A stretch of 64,000 nucleotides of DNA, taken from contig VMEE01000039.1 of the NCBI GenBank assembly GCA_009910795.1, forward strand, positions 117,859 to 181,858. The letters are read 5' to 3'. Positions 8,274 through 16,298 of the stretch are shown here, one piece after another. A program made the position numbers and the translations under genes. A model generated the notes under the pieces. The model searched no databases. It saw only the letters and a list, made by a program, of their open reading frames with translations, and was not told the origin of the DNA. This DNA comes from Dehalobacter sp. CP (GTDB lineage: Bacteria; Bacillota_B; Desulfitobacteriia; Desulfitobacteriales; Syntrophobotulaceae). The stretch's first letter is position 1. Every line of letters starts with the position of its first letter.

Positions 8274-9344
8274 ATGAAGGTAAGCTTTGCTTCACCTTTA
8301 ACGGAAGTTCCTAGGAATAAAAATGATGTACTCTTTAATCCGGAATCAGAGGGTGAAGGGATTATCCGTTGGTTTGGGGAACAGCTGGGCGGAATGATCC
8401 GTAAGGCGGCAGAGGCTTTACCCGACACGGAAAATATTGAAGAAATTCGTCTCAGAATCAACCAGCCTGTCCTCTTCAGAACAGGAACCAGGGAATATTT
8501 CTGTACTTCGGCGGGGCAAACCGGAACAAAGAATCTAGCATATATTGTCAAGCGTGAAGACCTGTTGGAAACGCTGGAAAAAATGACCTTCAGTTCTGTC
8601 TATGCCGCTGAGGAGGAATTACGGCAGGGTTTTCTGACTTTGCCCGGTGGGCACCGCGTGGGATTAAGCGGAGAAACAGTCGTTGAACATGGCAAGATCA
8701 GGATTATGCGCCATATTTCCGCCTTGAATATTCGTTTAGCGAGACAGCCGGAAATGATCGTTCCGGAATTGCTGGGCTTACTGATCAATCAGAAAAATAC
8801 AGTCTGCCATACGTTGCTGGTTTCACCTCCGAGAGCAGGGAAGACCACAATGCTGAGATTTTTAGTTAAAAATCTCAGCAACGGTGTACCTCAACTCAAC
8901 CTGAAAGGCCATACTGTCGGCGTGGTTGATGAAAGAAGTGAGATTGCCGGGATGTGGCAGGGCATTCCTTCTTTCGATCTTGGTTGCCGCACAGATGTAC
9001 TGGACAGATGTCCCAAAGCTCAGGGACTGATCATGCTGATTAGGTCAATGGCGCCTGAGGTGGTTGCTGTCGATGAACTGGGGGGGCGGGAAGATGCCGC
9101 GGCGCTTGGGGAGGCCGTTCGCTGCGGCGTAAAAATTCTGGCTACGGTCCATGCCGGTTCTTTGGACGAACTGCAAAAAAGGATCCATCTCAGGGAATTG
9201 CTGAATAGAGAGACTTTTGAAAGGGTTGTTGTGTTAAGCAGGGCAAACGGTCCGGGTACGGTGGAAGCCGTTTATGACATGGCGAGCGGCGTTAATTTGT
9301 TCAATAAGCTATCCGTGGCATCGCGACATTCGTACAACGCTTAG
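8274..9344 (+). CDS. spoIIIAA: Stage III sporulation protein AA, secretion-type ATPase
   Basis: The ATPase of the SpoIIIA-SpoIIQ channel that links mother cell and forespore. The 356 residues carry a Walker A loop SPPRAGKTT (184-192), a Walker B-like VVAVDELGG (about 263-271) and the arginine-rich middle region ERSEIAGMWQG, all typical of this relative of type II/IV secretion ATPases. It is some 50 residues longer than the B. subtilis protein because of an N-terminal extension (about 1-30). Start ATG 8274 follows GAGGAGG. Unusually, the next gene begins 298 bases downstream, with a structured repeat in the gap; the other spoIIIA genes are tightly packed. Confidence 0.95.
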   Translation: MKVSFASPLTEVPRNKNDVLFNPESEGEGIIRWFGEQLGGMIRKAAEALPDTENIEEIRLRINQPVLFRTGTREYFCTSAGQTGTKNLAYIVKREDLLETLEKMTFSSVYAAEEELRQGFLTLPGGHRVGLSGETVVEHGKIRIMRHISALNIRLARQPEMIVPELLGLLINQKNTVCHTLLVSPPRAGKTTMLRFLVKNLSNGVPQLNLKGHTVGVVDERSEIAGMWQGIPSFDLGCRTDVLDRCPKAQGLIMLIRSMAPEVVAVDELGGREDAAALGEAVRCGVKILATVHAGSLDELQKRIHLRELLNRETFERVVVLSRANGPGTVEAVYDMASGVNLFNKLSVASRHSYNA

Positions 9345-9380
9345 ATTCATCTCACAAACCATTGAACTATTTTTTGGGCA

Positions 9381-9537
9381 AGTCTGTGGGGTACAATACC
9401 GCTTTTCGGCTGTTGCGCCATCCTTGGCAAGTCGCTTCTTGCCATCCATGGCATCGCGACATTAGGCCATCCGTGGCCGTCAAAAAGCCGCGCTCCGCAT
9501 CGTGCTCCGCTCACAGCGGAATTGTGCCCCACAGACT
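9381..9537 (+). repeat. Dispersed multi-hairpin repeat, copy A, inside the spoIIIA operon
   Basis: The ends form a 17-bp stem: 9381-9397 (AGTCTGTGGGGTACAAT) with 9521-9537, one mismatch. Inside are the family core CCGCTTTTCGGC, a GCCA-TCCT-TGGC hairpin, a GTCGC...GCGAC stem (9431-9435 with 9456-9460) enclosing GCCA-TCCA-TGGC, a GGCCA-TCCG-TGGCC hairpin (9465-9478), and TCCGCT-CAC-AGCGGA. Related copies lie at 20428, 23738, 40104, 40327, 40626 and 50279. It fills the only long gap in the spoIIIA operon and would be transcribed with it. No protein-coding signal was seen. Confidence 0.85.
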
Positions 9538-9642
9538 GATGATAAGTTTGCTTAGGTTGGTCTTTAAGCCAAGAGGATAGTATATGAAGAATGTTTTACG
9601 AGTTGATCGGTCCGCTTTATTAGGCCATTGGAGGCGAAAAGT

Positions 9643-10152
9643 ATGCTGGTTGCAGGCTATCTTGCGCTGATCATCGGATTTGGCTGTTTGGGAATCATGA
9701 AGGCAAAACAAATTAAGAAACGTCCGCAGGAAATCAGGGAAATGATCAATGCCCTGGCGCTGCTGGATACTGAGATATACTGGGGAGCAACGCCTCTGCC
9801 AGACGCTTTCCGGGTACTTAAGGAAAGAACCGGTCCTCCCTGGCAGCTGTTTTTTGCCAGTCTTGAGGAACAGATCAGATCCGGAGAAAATGCTTCTCAG
9901 GCCTGGAAAAAAAGTATTGAAACGCACCGCCGAAAAACCTGCCTGACAGAGGACGATTGGCTGGTGATCAGCGGAATCAGTCAGGGATTGGGCAGGTCGG
10001 ACCGGAATGAACAGCATAAACAGCTCGAACTTGTTCAGCGGCATTTGGCAGGCGTAGATGAAAAGGCCAGGCAGCAGGCAGAAAGCAGGGCAAAGATGTG
10101 GTCTTACCTCGGCTTCCTGGGCGGAATTGCGGTTGTCATTATGATCATGTGA
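9643..10152 (+). CDS. spoIIIAB: Stage III sporulation protein AB
   Basis: A 169-residue protein with membrane segments at both ends (about 3-22 and 150-169) around a helical cytoplasmic domain. It is distantly related to GspF-type secretion platform proteins and is thought to couple the SpoIIIAA ATPase to the channel. ATG 9643 is chosen because GGAGG (9630-9634) sits eight bases before it; a TTG five codons upstream overlaps that site. It ends 16 bases before spoIIIAC. Confidence 0.92.
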   Translation: MLVAGYLALIIGFGCLGIMKAKQIKKRPQEIREMINALALLDTEIYWGATPLPDAFRVLKERTGPPWQLFFASLEEQIRSGENASQAWKKSIETHRRKTCLTEDDWLVISGISQGLGRSDRNEQHKQLELVQRHLAGVDEKARQQAESRAKMWSYLGFLGGIAVVIMIM

Positions 10153-10168
10153 GGAGGTAGGGTTCGCG

Positions 10169-10366
10169 ATGAGTATTGACCTCATTTTGAAGGTAGCAGG
10201 TATTGGTCTATTGGTGGGCATTTGTGCAATTATTCTGAATGAGGCCGGTAAGAAAGAGCAGGCCCAGATGGTTACCATTGCCGGGGTTGTTGTCGTGTTG
10301 TATCTGGTCATCCAGGGAATCTCCGATCTGTTTGTTCTGGTGAAAAGCGTATTTAATCTATACTAG
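10169..10366 (+). CDS. spoIIIAC: Stage III sporulation protein AC
   Basis: A 65-residue integral membrane protein made of two hydrophobic helices (about 5-25 and 32-58) joined by the conserved short charged loop NEAGKKEQAQMV. Size and loop are diagnostic for SpoIIIAC, a component of the mother-cell membrane part of the SpoIIIA complex. GAGGAGG precedes ATG 10169. Confidence 0.93.
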   Translation: MSIDLILKVAGIGLLVGICAIILNEAGKKEQAQMVTIAGVVVVLYLVIQGISDLFVLVKSVFNLY

Positions 10367-10378
10367 GGGGCTCTGGCA

Positions 10379-10765
10379 ATGGAAATAGCACAAGTGATTG
10401 GACTCGCCATCATTGTCACGGTTCTCGGAGCTGTTCTGAAACAAATTAAACCTGAGATTGCAATTCAGCTAAGCATTCTGGCAGGGGTAACCATATTTCT
10501 GCTGATCATGGACAAAATCAGACTGGTTATTGATCTGCTGCAGAAACTGGCTGATCAGGCAGATATCAGTTCCTACTACTTATTCATTGTTCTTAAAATC
10601 GTGGGAGTAGCCTATTTGGCGGAATTGGGAGGCCAAATCTGCCGGGATGCCGGAGAGAATGCACTGGCCACAAAAGTTGAAATTGCAGCCAAAGTATTCG
10701 TGGTCATTTTGGCTATCCCAATCATTGCAGCGATCATGGAATCCGTGATGAAGCTGCTGGCGTGA
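10379..10765 (+). CDS. spoIIIAD: Stage III sporulation protein AD
   Basis: A 128-residue membrane protein with four predicted segments. The central part around LKIVGVAYLAELGGQICRDA is the conserved SpoIIIAC/AD core. It belongs to the mother-cell membrane export apparatus of the feeding channel. It starts at ATG 10379 just after spoIIIAC (12-base gap) with AGGGGG as ribosome site. Confidence 0.92.
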   Translation: MEIAQVIGLAIIVTVLGAVLKQIKPEIAIQLSILAGVTIFLLIMDKIRLVIDLLQKLADQADISSYYLFIVLKIVGVAYLAELGGQICRDAGENALATKVEIAAKVFVVILAIPIIAAIMESVMKLLA

Positions 10766-10777
10766 GGAGCGATACGG

Positions 10778-12022
10778 ATGACAAAAAAAGTCTTGGCTAC
10801 GCTGGGGCTTGCCATATGGATGACCCTGGTATTTGCTTTTCCAGTGGTGACCCTGGCGGCAGAAAGTCAGGAGACGAGTTACACAGGGACGGAGGCGGAT
10901 AAACGATTTGCGGAAGCAGAGAATTCCGGGGAGATGGGCGTGTCCGAAAAAGTAGATTTGTCCGAAGAGATAGATTTATCTAAAGTCAGAGAATTTTTGA
11001 ATCAACTGGACCGCGATGTTCAGGACTCTCTGCCTGATTTTTCTTTAACAGAGATCTTTGAAAGTATTAAAAACGGCGAGGCTAATTTTAGTCTGCAGGG
11101 CATCGGCAGCAGCATTGTCAAGGCTCTGCTGAAACAGGTAGTCACCAACGCGCCTTTGATTGCAAAGCTGCTGGTGCTCGCTGTGATCTGCGCAATCATC
11201 AATCAACTGCAGTCTGCTTTTACAGGCGAAGTAAGCAGGATAGCCCGAATGCTCGTATATCTTGTCCTGTTGGCGCTTGCAATGACATCCTTTCGTATTG
11301 CGCTGGACGTCGGCAATGCGTCCATTGACAATATGGTTTCTTTTATGCAGATCATCCTCCCGGCCATGTATACCGTCCTGCTGACCATGGGCAGTCTGAC
11401 CAGCGCAGCCTTGTTTAAACCGATGGTCATCGGCAGTCTGATCTTTTTGGCTACGGTAATCAAAAACATTGTGTTGCCGCTTTTTTTCCTGAGCATTATC
11501 CTGAGGCTGTTCAATAACATTTCCGAACAGTTCAAGCTCAGTAAATTAGCCTCTCTGCTGGAGTTCGGAGGTAAACTCAGTATTGGTATCGTCATGACGG
11601 TTTTTATCGGCATTATGTCGGTACAAGGCGTAACAGGGGGCGTAGCCGACGGGGTCACGCTGAGGACGGTAAAATATGCAGCAGATTTGATCCCGGTTGC
11701 CGGCAAATTTTTCAAAGACGCTGTTGAGATCGTGGCAAGCTCAGGTCTCTTGCTTAAGAACGCGCTGGGGATCGTGGCAATGATTGCGATTATCGTCATT
11801 ACCTTTCTGCCGGCGATTAAGATTATCGCGATGATGTTTACTTTTAAACTGGCTGCGGCACTGGTCGAACCTCTGGGAGAAAAAGAACTTGCGGATAGTC
11901 TACAGGACATGTCCAAAGGCTTATTATATATTTTTGTAACCGTTACATCCGTCGGTATCATGTTTTTTATGACGATCGTGATCATTGTCGGGACTGGAAA
12001 TTTGGCGGTAATGCTTCGCTGA
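10778..12022 (+). CDS. spoIIIAE: Stage III sporulation protein AE
   Basis: A 414-residue polytopic membrane protein: N-terminal signal peptide (about 1-27, ending VVTLAAES), an acidic extracytoplasmic segment (30-110), then about seven or eight membrane helices (125-410). It is the largest membrane component of the SpoIIIA channel and resembles export-gate proteins in layout. It is transcribed with its neighbours and starts 12 bases after spoIIIAD. Confidence 0.93.
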   Translation: MTKKVLATLGLAIWMTLVFAFPVVTLAAESQETSYTGTEADKRFAEAENSGEMGVSEKVDLSEEIDLSKVREFLNQLDRDVQDSLPDFSLTEIFESIKNGEANFSLQGIGSSIVKALLKQVVTNAPLIAKLLVLAVICAIINQLQSAFTGEVSRIARMLVYLVLLALAMTSFRIALDVGNASIDNMVSFMQIILPAMYTVLLTMGSLTSAALFKPMVIGSLIFLATVIKNIVLPLFFLSIILRLFNNISEQFKLSKLASLLEFGGKLSIGIVMTVFIGIMSVQGVTGGVADGVTLRTVKYAADLIPVAGKFFKDAVEIVASSGLLLKNALGIVAMIAIIVITFLPAIKIIAMMFTFKLAAALVEPLGEKELADSLQDMSKGLLYIFVTVTSVGIMFFMTIVIIVGTGNLAVMLR

Positions 12023-12039
12023 TTTTGAGGTGTGGGAAA

Positions 12040-12657
12040 ATGGAAGGATTAAAGACGCTGATTCGCAACCTGGCTTTCATTCTATTGCTGGCCTCCTTTC
12101 TCGAGATGCTTCTGCCGAATAAATCCATGCGGGGATTTGTGCAGATGGTCATGGGGCTGTTTGTGATTGCGGCAATCCTGAATCCGTTGGCAGATCTACT
12201 GAACTGGGACTTTGAAAATAGCGTGCCGGCCTGGGCCGGCAGTTCTTCCGGAGACTTGCCTGTTCTGGCACAGGAAAATAGTTCTGACGGAGAAGACAAT
12301 TCTTCCACGGAAGCAAATGCTCTGGTGATCGAACAATACCGCAGGATTCTGGTTAACCAGATTCAGGCCCTTGTATCCGGAGTGGAAGGGGTCAAAAGCT
12401 CGGATACGAATGTTGAACTGGAGGACGGGGGAGAGGGATTTGCCGACTATCCGCAAATCCAAAAAGTCGAGATCCATTTCAGTCAGCAAATTGTCAGCAT
12501 TGAGCCTGTTAAGCCGGTCATTATCGGAGGCGTCAACACAGACCAGGCCGAGGACCAGGGAACGGCTGAGTCAGCGAAAGCAATGGAAATAAAAAAACAG
12601 GTTGCAGCACTCATGCAGCTGCCGGAAGAAATCGTGTTTGTGCAGGAAGAAAAATAG
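12040..12657 (+). CDS. spoIIIAF: Stage III sporulation protein AF
   Basis: A 205-residue protein with two N-terminal membrane helices (about 8-25 and 32-52) and an extracytoplasmic ring-building type domain (about 90-205). ATG 12040 is used because GAGGTG (12027-12032) is correctly spaced; a TTG five codons upstream overlaps that site. It is part of the SpoIIIA complex in the outer forespore membrane. Confidence 0.92.
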   Translation: MEGLKTLIRNLAFILLLASFLEMLLPNKSMRGFVQMVMGLFVIAAILNPLADLLNWDFENSVPAWAGSSSGDLPVLAQENSSDGEDNSSTEANALVIEQYRRILVNQIQALVSGVEGVKSSDTNVELEDGGEGFADYPQIQKVEIHFSQQIVSIEPVKPVIIGGVNTDQAEDQGTAESAKAMEIKKQVAALMQLPEEIVFVQEEK

Positions 12658-12673
12658 GAGGAAGGAAGTCAGT

Positions 12674-13231
12674 ATGGGATTTTTCAAGCAGGTGATCACA
12701 GAAAAGATTACGTTGGCCGTGATCTTGCTGGTAATCGTCGCAGCCATTCTTATTTTTACCTCACAGGAGGATCAGCCCGCTGCATCAGTCCAATCCCCGG
12801 CTGAAACGGTAACAGCCGTTCCAGAAAATGAATCGGGTTTTACTGCATTGGAAAAACAACTTGAAGAAAAACTTGCAGCCAATCTGGAAAAAATTCAGGG
12901 CGTTGGCAAAACGAAGGTCCTAGTTACCCTGACCTCCGATGTAAAGAAACAGTATGCCAGGGATGAAAGCGTTACGAAAAAAACTTCCAAGGAAACGGAT
13001 AAAGACGGCGGAACCAGAGAAACGGAAGAGGTAACTCAGAATAACAAGATCGTGGTCGTCGGCGAAAATGCTTTAATCATTACGGAGGAGCGTCCACAGG
13101 TCGCGGGAGTATTGGTTATCGCGCAGGGAGCAAGTGATCCCAAAATAAAGGAACAAGTATTTGAAGCGGTCAGGACGTTGTTGAATATTGAACCGGCCAA
13201 AATCAGTGTTGTTCCAATGGGGGGCGTCTGA
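12674..13231 (+). CDS. spoIIIAG: Stage III sporulation protein AG
   Basis: A 185-residue bitopic protein: membrane helix at about 11-30, a Ser/Pro/Ala-rich linker, then a ring-building motif domain (about 55-185) like secretin/EscJ proteins. SpoIIIAG forms a large oligomeric ring between the two forespore membranes. The insertion typical of the family (VTKKTSKETDKDGG region, about 100-120) is present. AGGAGGAAG lies seven bases or so before ATG 12674. Confidence 0.93.
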   Translation: MGFFKQVITEKITLAVILLVIVAAILIFTSQEDQPAASVQSPAETVTAVPENESGFTALEKQLEEKLAANLEKIQGVGKTKVLVTLTSDVKKQYARDESVTKKTSKETDKDGGTRETEEVTQNNKIVVVGENALIITEERPQVAGVLVIAQGASDPKIKEQVFEAVRTLLNIEPAKISVVPMGGV

Positions 13232-13232
13232 A

Positions 13233-13775
13233 TTGAACCTGAAAATAAAAGCATCCTTGATCTGGATCACCGTGATTCCGGCCATCGCGGTATGCTCCAT
13301 TGTTTGGCTCAGCCAAGCATGTTTTGGGCAGCAAAAGGAAGAAGGCTTGCCGGTCAATATCCCGGATTCCGTTTGTTTCTCAGCAGAAATAATTGAACTG
13401 ACGGAAAATGAGGGGGAAAACTACTTTGTTAATTATAGGATCAAACGGGAGCAGACCAGACAGGAAACACTTAACATGCTGGAGCCTTTGCTGGCGTCCG
13501 ATATCACGGAGACACGCAGTCAGGCGCAGCAGCGCTGGCTGGCCTTAAGCGACAAGATCAGCAGGGAAGCCGAAATTGAGAATGTGCTGAAAATGAAAGG
13601 TTTTACAGATATTGTTTCGGAAGTCAACACGCAAAAGGCCACGGTTACAGTCCTGGCAAATCAATTAAAAGTTCAGGACATGTTTATTATCCAAAACACA
13701 GTATCGGAAATTACCGGTTTTTCAGTTGATCAAATCGAAGTAGCAGTCGTCAAAGACACGTCGGAAAAAATCTGA
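13233..13775 (+). CDS. spoIIIAH: Stage III sporulation protein AH
   Basis: A 180-residue protein with an N-terminal membrane helix (about 5-28) and a C-terminal YscJ/FliF-like ring-building domain (about 85-175). In B. subtilis SpoIIIAH binds forespore SpoIIQ across the intermembrane space. TTG 13233 is taken as the start because it directly follows the spoIIIAG stop and GGGGGGCG. The protein is shorter than the 218-residue Bacillus form. No terminator is visible after it. Confidence 0.9.
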   Translation: MNLKIKASLIWITVIPAIAVCSIVWLSQACFGQQKEEGLPVNIPDSVCFSAEIIELTENEGENYFVNYRIKREQTRQETLNMLEPLLASDITETRSQAQQRWLALSDKISREAEIENVLKMKGFTDIVSEVNTQKATVTVLANQLKVQDMFIIQNTVSEITGFSVDQIEVAVVKDTSEKI

Positions 13776-13850
13776 TAATCGGGTCCGGTGGAAAATGTTC
13801 CATATTTGCGTTATTCAGGAATGAAATTTATGTTAATAAGGCAGGGGGAT

Positions 13851-13878
13851 TTGCGGCAACGGGGGATTCTGTTATAAT
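13851..13878 (+). promoter_or_regulatory. Sigma-A-type promoter before the Asp23-nusB group
   Basis: TTGCGG (13851-13856) and a perfect TATAAT (13873-13878) are spaced by 16 bases, about 40 bases before the Asp23 start codon. It separates this housekeeping group from the spoIIIA operon. Confidence 0.55.
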
Positions 13879-13919
13879 AAAAATAATAACAGGTTGAAGA
13901 TGGAAAATGAGGTGCGATA

Positions 13920-14357
13920 ATGGATAATAACAAAATAGATCATTCAATCGGTTCAGTCAAAATTGCTGATGAGGTCGTTGAAGTGATTGCCGGAATGGCA
14001 GCTTCGGAAGTTGAAGGAGTCGCTGAGTTAAGCGGAGGTTTCGCCCAGGATATCGCCAATATTTTAGGCCGGGGCAAAAATTCATCCAAAGGTTCCAGGG
14101 GCATCAAAGTTGAAATTGACGAAAAAGAAGCTTCCGTGGATTTGTTTATTGCCGTCCAGTACGGGGTGTCAATTCCTGATGTAGCCCAGAAGGTACAGAT
14201 CGTTGTGAAAGAAGCGATTGAAGGGATGACTGGATTAACCGTCATGGTCATCAACGTTCATATTCAAGGCATCGCGTTCAAAAACACGGCTGAGATCAAG
14301 GACGTCAAAGACAGCAAAGATAAAACGAATAAAGAAAAAGATTTGAAAGAAAAATAG
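13920..14357 (+). CDS. Asp23/Gls24 family envelope stress protein
   Basis: A 145-residue protein with the Asp23 fold (about 8-120): repeated V-I-A-G-M-A/A-x-x-V-x-G-V motifs and the VSIPDVAQKVQ segment. Related proteins (B. subtilis YqhY) occupy the same place, between spoIIIA/acc and nusB, and are linked to envelope or lipid homeostasis. The C-terminal 25 residues are almost all Lys, Asp and Glu. It starts at ATG 13920 and is followed 22 bases later by a DUF2273-like gene. Confidence 0.88.
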   Translation: MDNNKIDHSIGSVKIADEVVEVIAGMAASEVEGVAELSGGFAQDIANILGRGKNSSKGSRGIKVEIDEKEASVDLFIAVQYGVSIPDVAQKVQIVVKEAIEGMTGLTVMVINVHIQGIAFKNTAEIKDVKDSKDKTNKEKDLKEK

Positions 14358-14379
14358 AACAGTGCAGCAGGGTGGAGAG

Positions 14380-14649
14380 ATGAGCAATTTCTGGAGAAAT
14401 ATCGGGGATAAACTCAATATTTTTTTTCTATGGTGTCTTGATAATCATCCTGGTAAATTTTTTGGTTTTTTGATTGGTTTTTTTGTGGCTTTGATGTTTA
14501 TTTTGCTGGGATTTTGGCAGACACTGCTTTTAGCTGCCTTATCCTGCGGGGGATATTACTTGGGAAAATGCTGGGATGATGGGGTTTGGCCTACCGGACT
14601 GAGCAAAGTAATACATAGAATACCTTTTTGGGGCAAACATAAAACGTAG
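14380..14649 (+). CDS. DUF2273-like small membrane protein
   Basis: An 89-residue protein with two adjacent membrane segments (about 27-48 and 50-66) and a basic C-terminus. Small proteins of this kind (DUF2273) often accompany Asp23-family genes and probably anchor them to the membrane. ATG 14380 follows GGTGGAGAG. Function is inferred from association only. Confidence 0.7.
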   Translation: MSNFWRNIGDKLNIFFLWCLDNHPGKFFGFLIGFFVALMFILLGFWQTLLLAALSCGGYYLGKCWDDGVWPTGLSKVIHRIPFWGKHKT

Positions 14650-14672
14650 AATGAAATTCCGGAGGCATATTG

Positions 14673-15095
14673 ATGAGTAAAATAATGGGCCGAAGAAAGG
14701 CCCGCGAAACGGCACTGCAAATACTTTATCAAATTGATATAACGGGAGAAACGGACAAGCGGGAACAAGTCCTGCAGCATTGGATCCAGGAATTTGCCGT
14801 CTCTGATAAGACGGCAGATTTTATTAGGGAACTGGTTGAAGGAACCCTGCAGAACAAAACGGATATTGATGCCAAGCTTGCTTCGACTTCCCACGAATGG
14901 GCTCTGGACAGGATGGGCAATGTGGACCGCAATCTGATGCGGCTTGCTGCCTATGAAATGCTGTACAGCCCCGGCACGCCCCAGCGGGTCACTTTAAATG
15001 AAGCGATTGAGATTGCCAAAAGGTTCGGCGGGGATGATTCAGCAAAATTCATTAACGGTATTTTAGACAAGCTGATGGACGAGAGTGAAAAATGA
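14673..15095 (+). CDS. nusB: Transcription antitermination factor NusB
   Basis: An all-helical RNA-binding protein that pairs with NusE (S10) on boxA of rRNA operons. The 140 residues start with GRRKARETALQILYQID and end with the typical LNEAIEIAKRFGGDDSAKFINGILDKL. ATG 14673 is placed seven bases after GGAGG (14661-14665); a TTG immediately upstream is less well spaced. The stop overlaps the next start. Confidence 0.95.
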   Translation: MSKIMGRRKARETALQILYQIDITGETDKREQVLQHWIQEFAVSDKTADFIRELVEGTLQNKTDIDAKLASTSHEWALDRMGNVDRNLMRLAAYEMLYSPGTPQRVTLNEAIEIAKRFGGDDSAKFINGILDKLMDESEK

Positions 15096-16045
15096 TGTTC
15101 TTAGGTCTTGATACAAGCGCATACACGACATCCGTCGCCGTGGTGAATCAAGAAAAGCATCTGGTCTGGGAAAAAAGACACCTACTCGAAGTTCCTCAGG
15201 GAGAGAAAGGGTTGGCCCAGTCGGAAGCTCTTTTTAATCATATTAAAAATCTTCCGGAACTACTGGCCCTGGTTCCGCCAACGATATGGCCGGAAATTGC
15301 CGGCATTGGCGTCAGTACGGCGCCTCGTCCGGCAGAGCAATCCTATATGCCGGTCTTTCTGGCAGGAAGGTCGGTTGCTTCATCTCTGGCCAGCGCTTTA
15401 AATGTAAAGCTTGTAACGACGAGTCATCAGGAAGGACATCTGGCTGCAGGATTGGAATCCGCCGAAGGTTTTGCTTTGACGGATTTTTTGGCTGTCCACC
15501 TTTCGGGAGGAACAACGGAAGTATTGAAAGTCCGGAAGGATTCTCCCGGAAAACTAAGTTTGCAGATTCTTGGCGGAAGCAGTGATCTGCATGCCGGTCA
15601 ATTTGTAGACAGAGTCGGCGTGCGTCTGGGGCTGCCTTTCCCGGCGGGAAAGGAGCTGGAAAAACTGGCTTTAAAATCAGCGCCTGGATCTGCTTCTCTG
15701 CTGCCTTCCTCGGTCAAAGGATATGAGATGAGTTTCTCGGGCGTCGAGTCGGCAGTTCAGCGTCTGATCGAAGAAAAAAAACGTTCGGCTGATCTGGCCC
15801 GGGCGGTGGAAGGCTGTATTGTCCGGACGATTTATAAGGTCTTGACCAAAGCTGTTGACGATACCGGACTCAGAGATATTCTGATTGTTGGCGGAGTAGC
15901 CTCAAATCAATATCTAAGGAATCAGCTTGAAAAGAAGCTGGAACCTCAGGCCAGATTATTTTGGGCAAAGCCGGGATGGAGTTCAGATAATTCGATTGGG
16001 GTCGCACTTCTGACGCGGGAAGCGGTGTTGTCGGACAATCAGTAA
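15092..16045 (+). CDS. TsaD/Kae1-family paralogue (O-sialoglycoprotein endopeptidase-like)
   Basis: A 317-residue ASKHA-fold protein. It has the N-terminal LGLDTSAYTTSVAVV phosphate loop, the metal motif SHQEGHLAAG, HLSGGTTEV, the SFSGVESAVQRLI stretch and IVGGVASN. This is the TsaD (tRNA t6A37) family, but key segments differ from housekeeping TsaD, for example SHQEGH for NHxxGH and a short middle region. Many clostridia have such a second copy beside nusB/xseA, so I read it as a paralogue of unknown function rather than the t6A enzyme. It is translationally coupled to nusB. Confidence 0.75.
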   Translation: MMFLGLDTSAYTTSVAVVNQEKHLVWEKRHLLEVPQGEKGLAQSEALFNHIKNLPELLALVPPTIWPEIAGIGVSTAPRPAEQSYMPVFLAGRSVASSLASALNVKLVTTSHQEGHLAAGLESAEGFALTDFLAVHLSGGTTEVLKVRKDSPGKLSLQILGGSSDLHAGQFVDRVGVRLGLPFPAGKELEKLALKSAPGSASLLPSSVKGYEMSFSGVESAVQRLIEEKKRSADLARAVEGCIVRTIYKVLTKAVDDTGLRDILIVGGVASNQYLRNQLEKKLEPQARLFWAKPGWSSDNSIGVALLTREAVLSDNQ

Positions 16046-16142
16046 TTGTTTTTATCTTCTACAAAGAGATTTAGAAAAAATCTAAAAATATGATATAAAA
16101 TGAGTTTTTTTGAGCTCTAAGGACATTTTACAATGAAAAGAC

Positions 16143-16172
16143 TTGATTTCGGAGCAAAAGTTCATTTATAAT
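16143..16172 (+). promoter_or_regulatory. Probable sigma-A promoter for nfnAB
   Basis: TTGATT (16143-16148) and TATAAT (16167-16172) with an 18-base spacer lie 127 bases before the nfnA start. The leader between them holds no obvious terminator. Confidence 0.45.
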
Positions 16173-16298
16173 AAACAAGGTAAAGTATCAAATACGTGTT
16201 ACTGTGCCAAACATAGATGTATATACTTGTATAGCTTGGAAAAGGGGACCATTCATCCGTTTGGTCGGTACAACGAATAATCCTGAGGGGGAGACAAC

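Noticed and set aside
9511..10311. 266-codon minus-strand frame across spoIIIAB
   Set aside because: It is antisense to spoIIIAB/AC and repeat copy A, with no recognisable domain.
11203..11985. 260-codon minus-strand frame
   Set aside because: It is antisense to spoIIIAE and has no start signal or domain.
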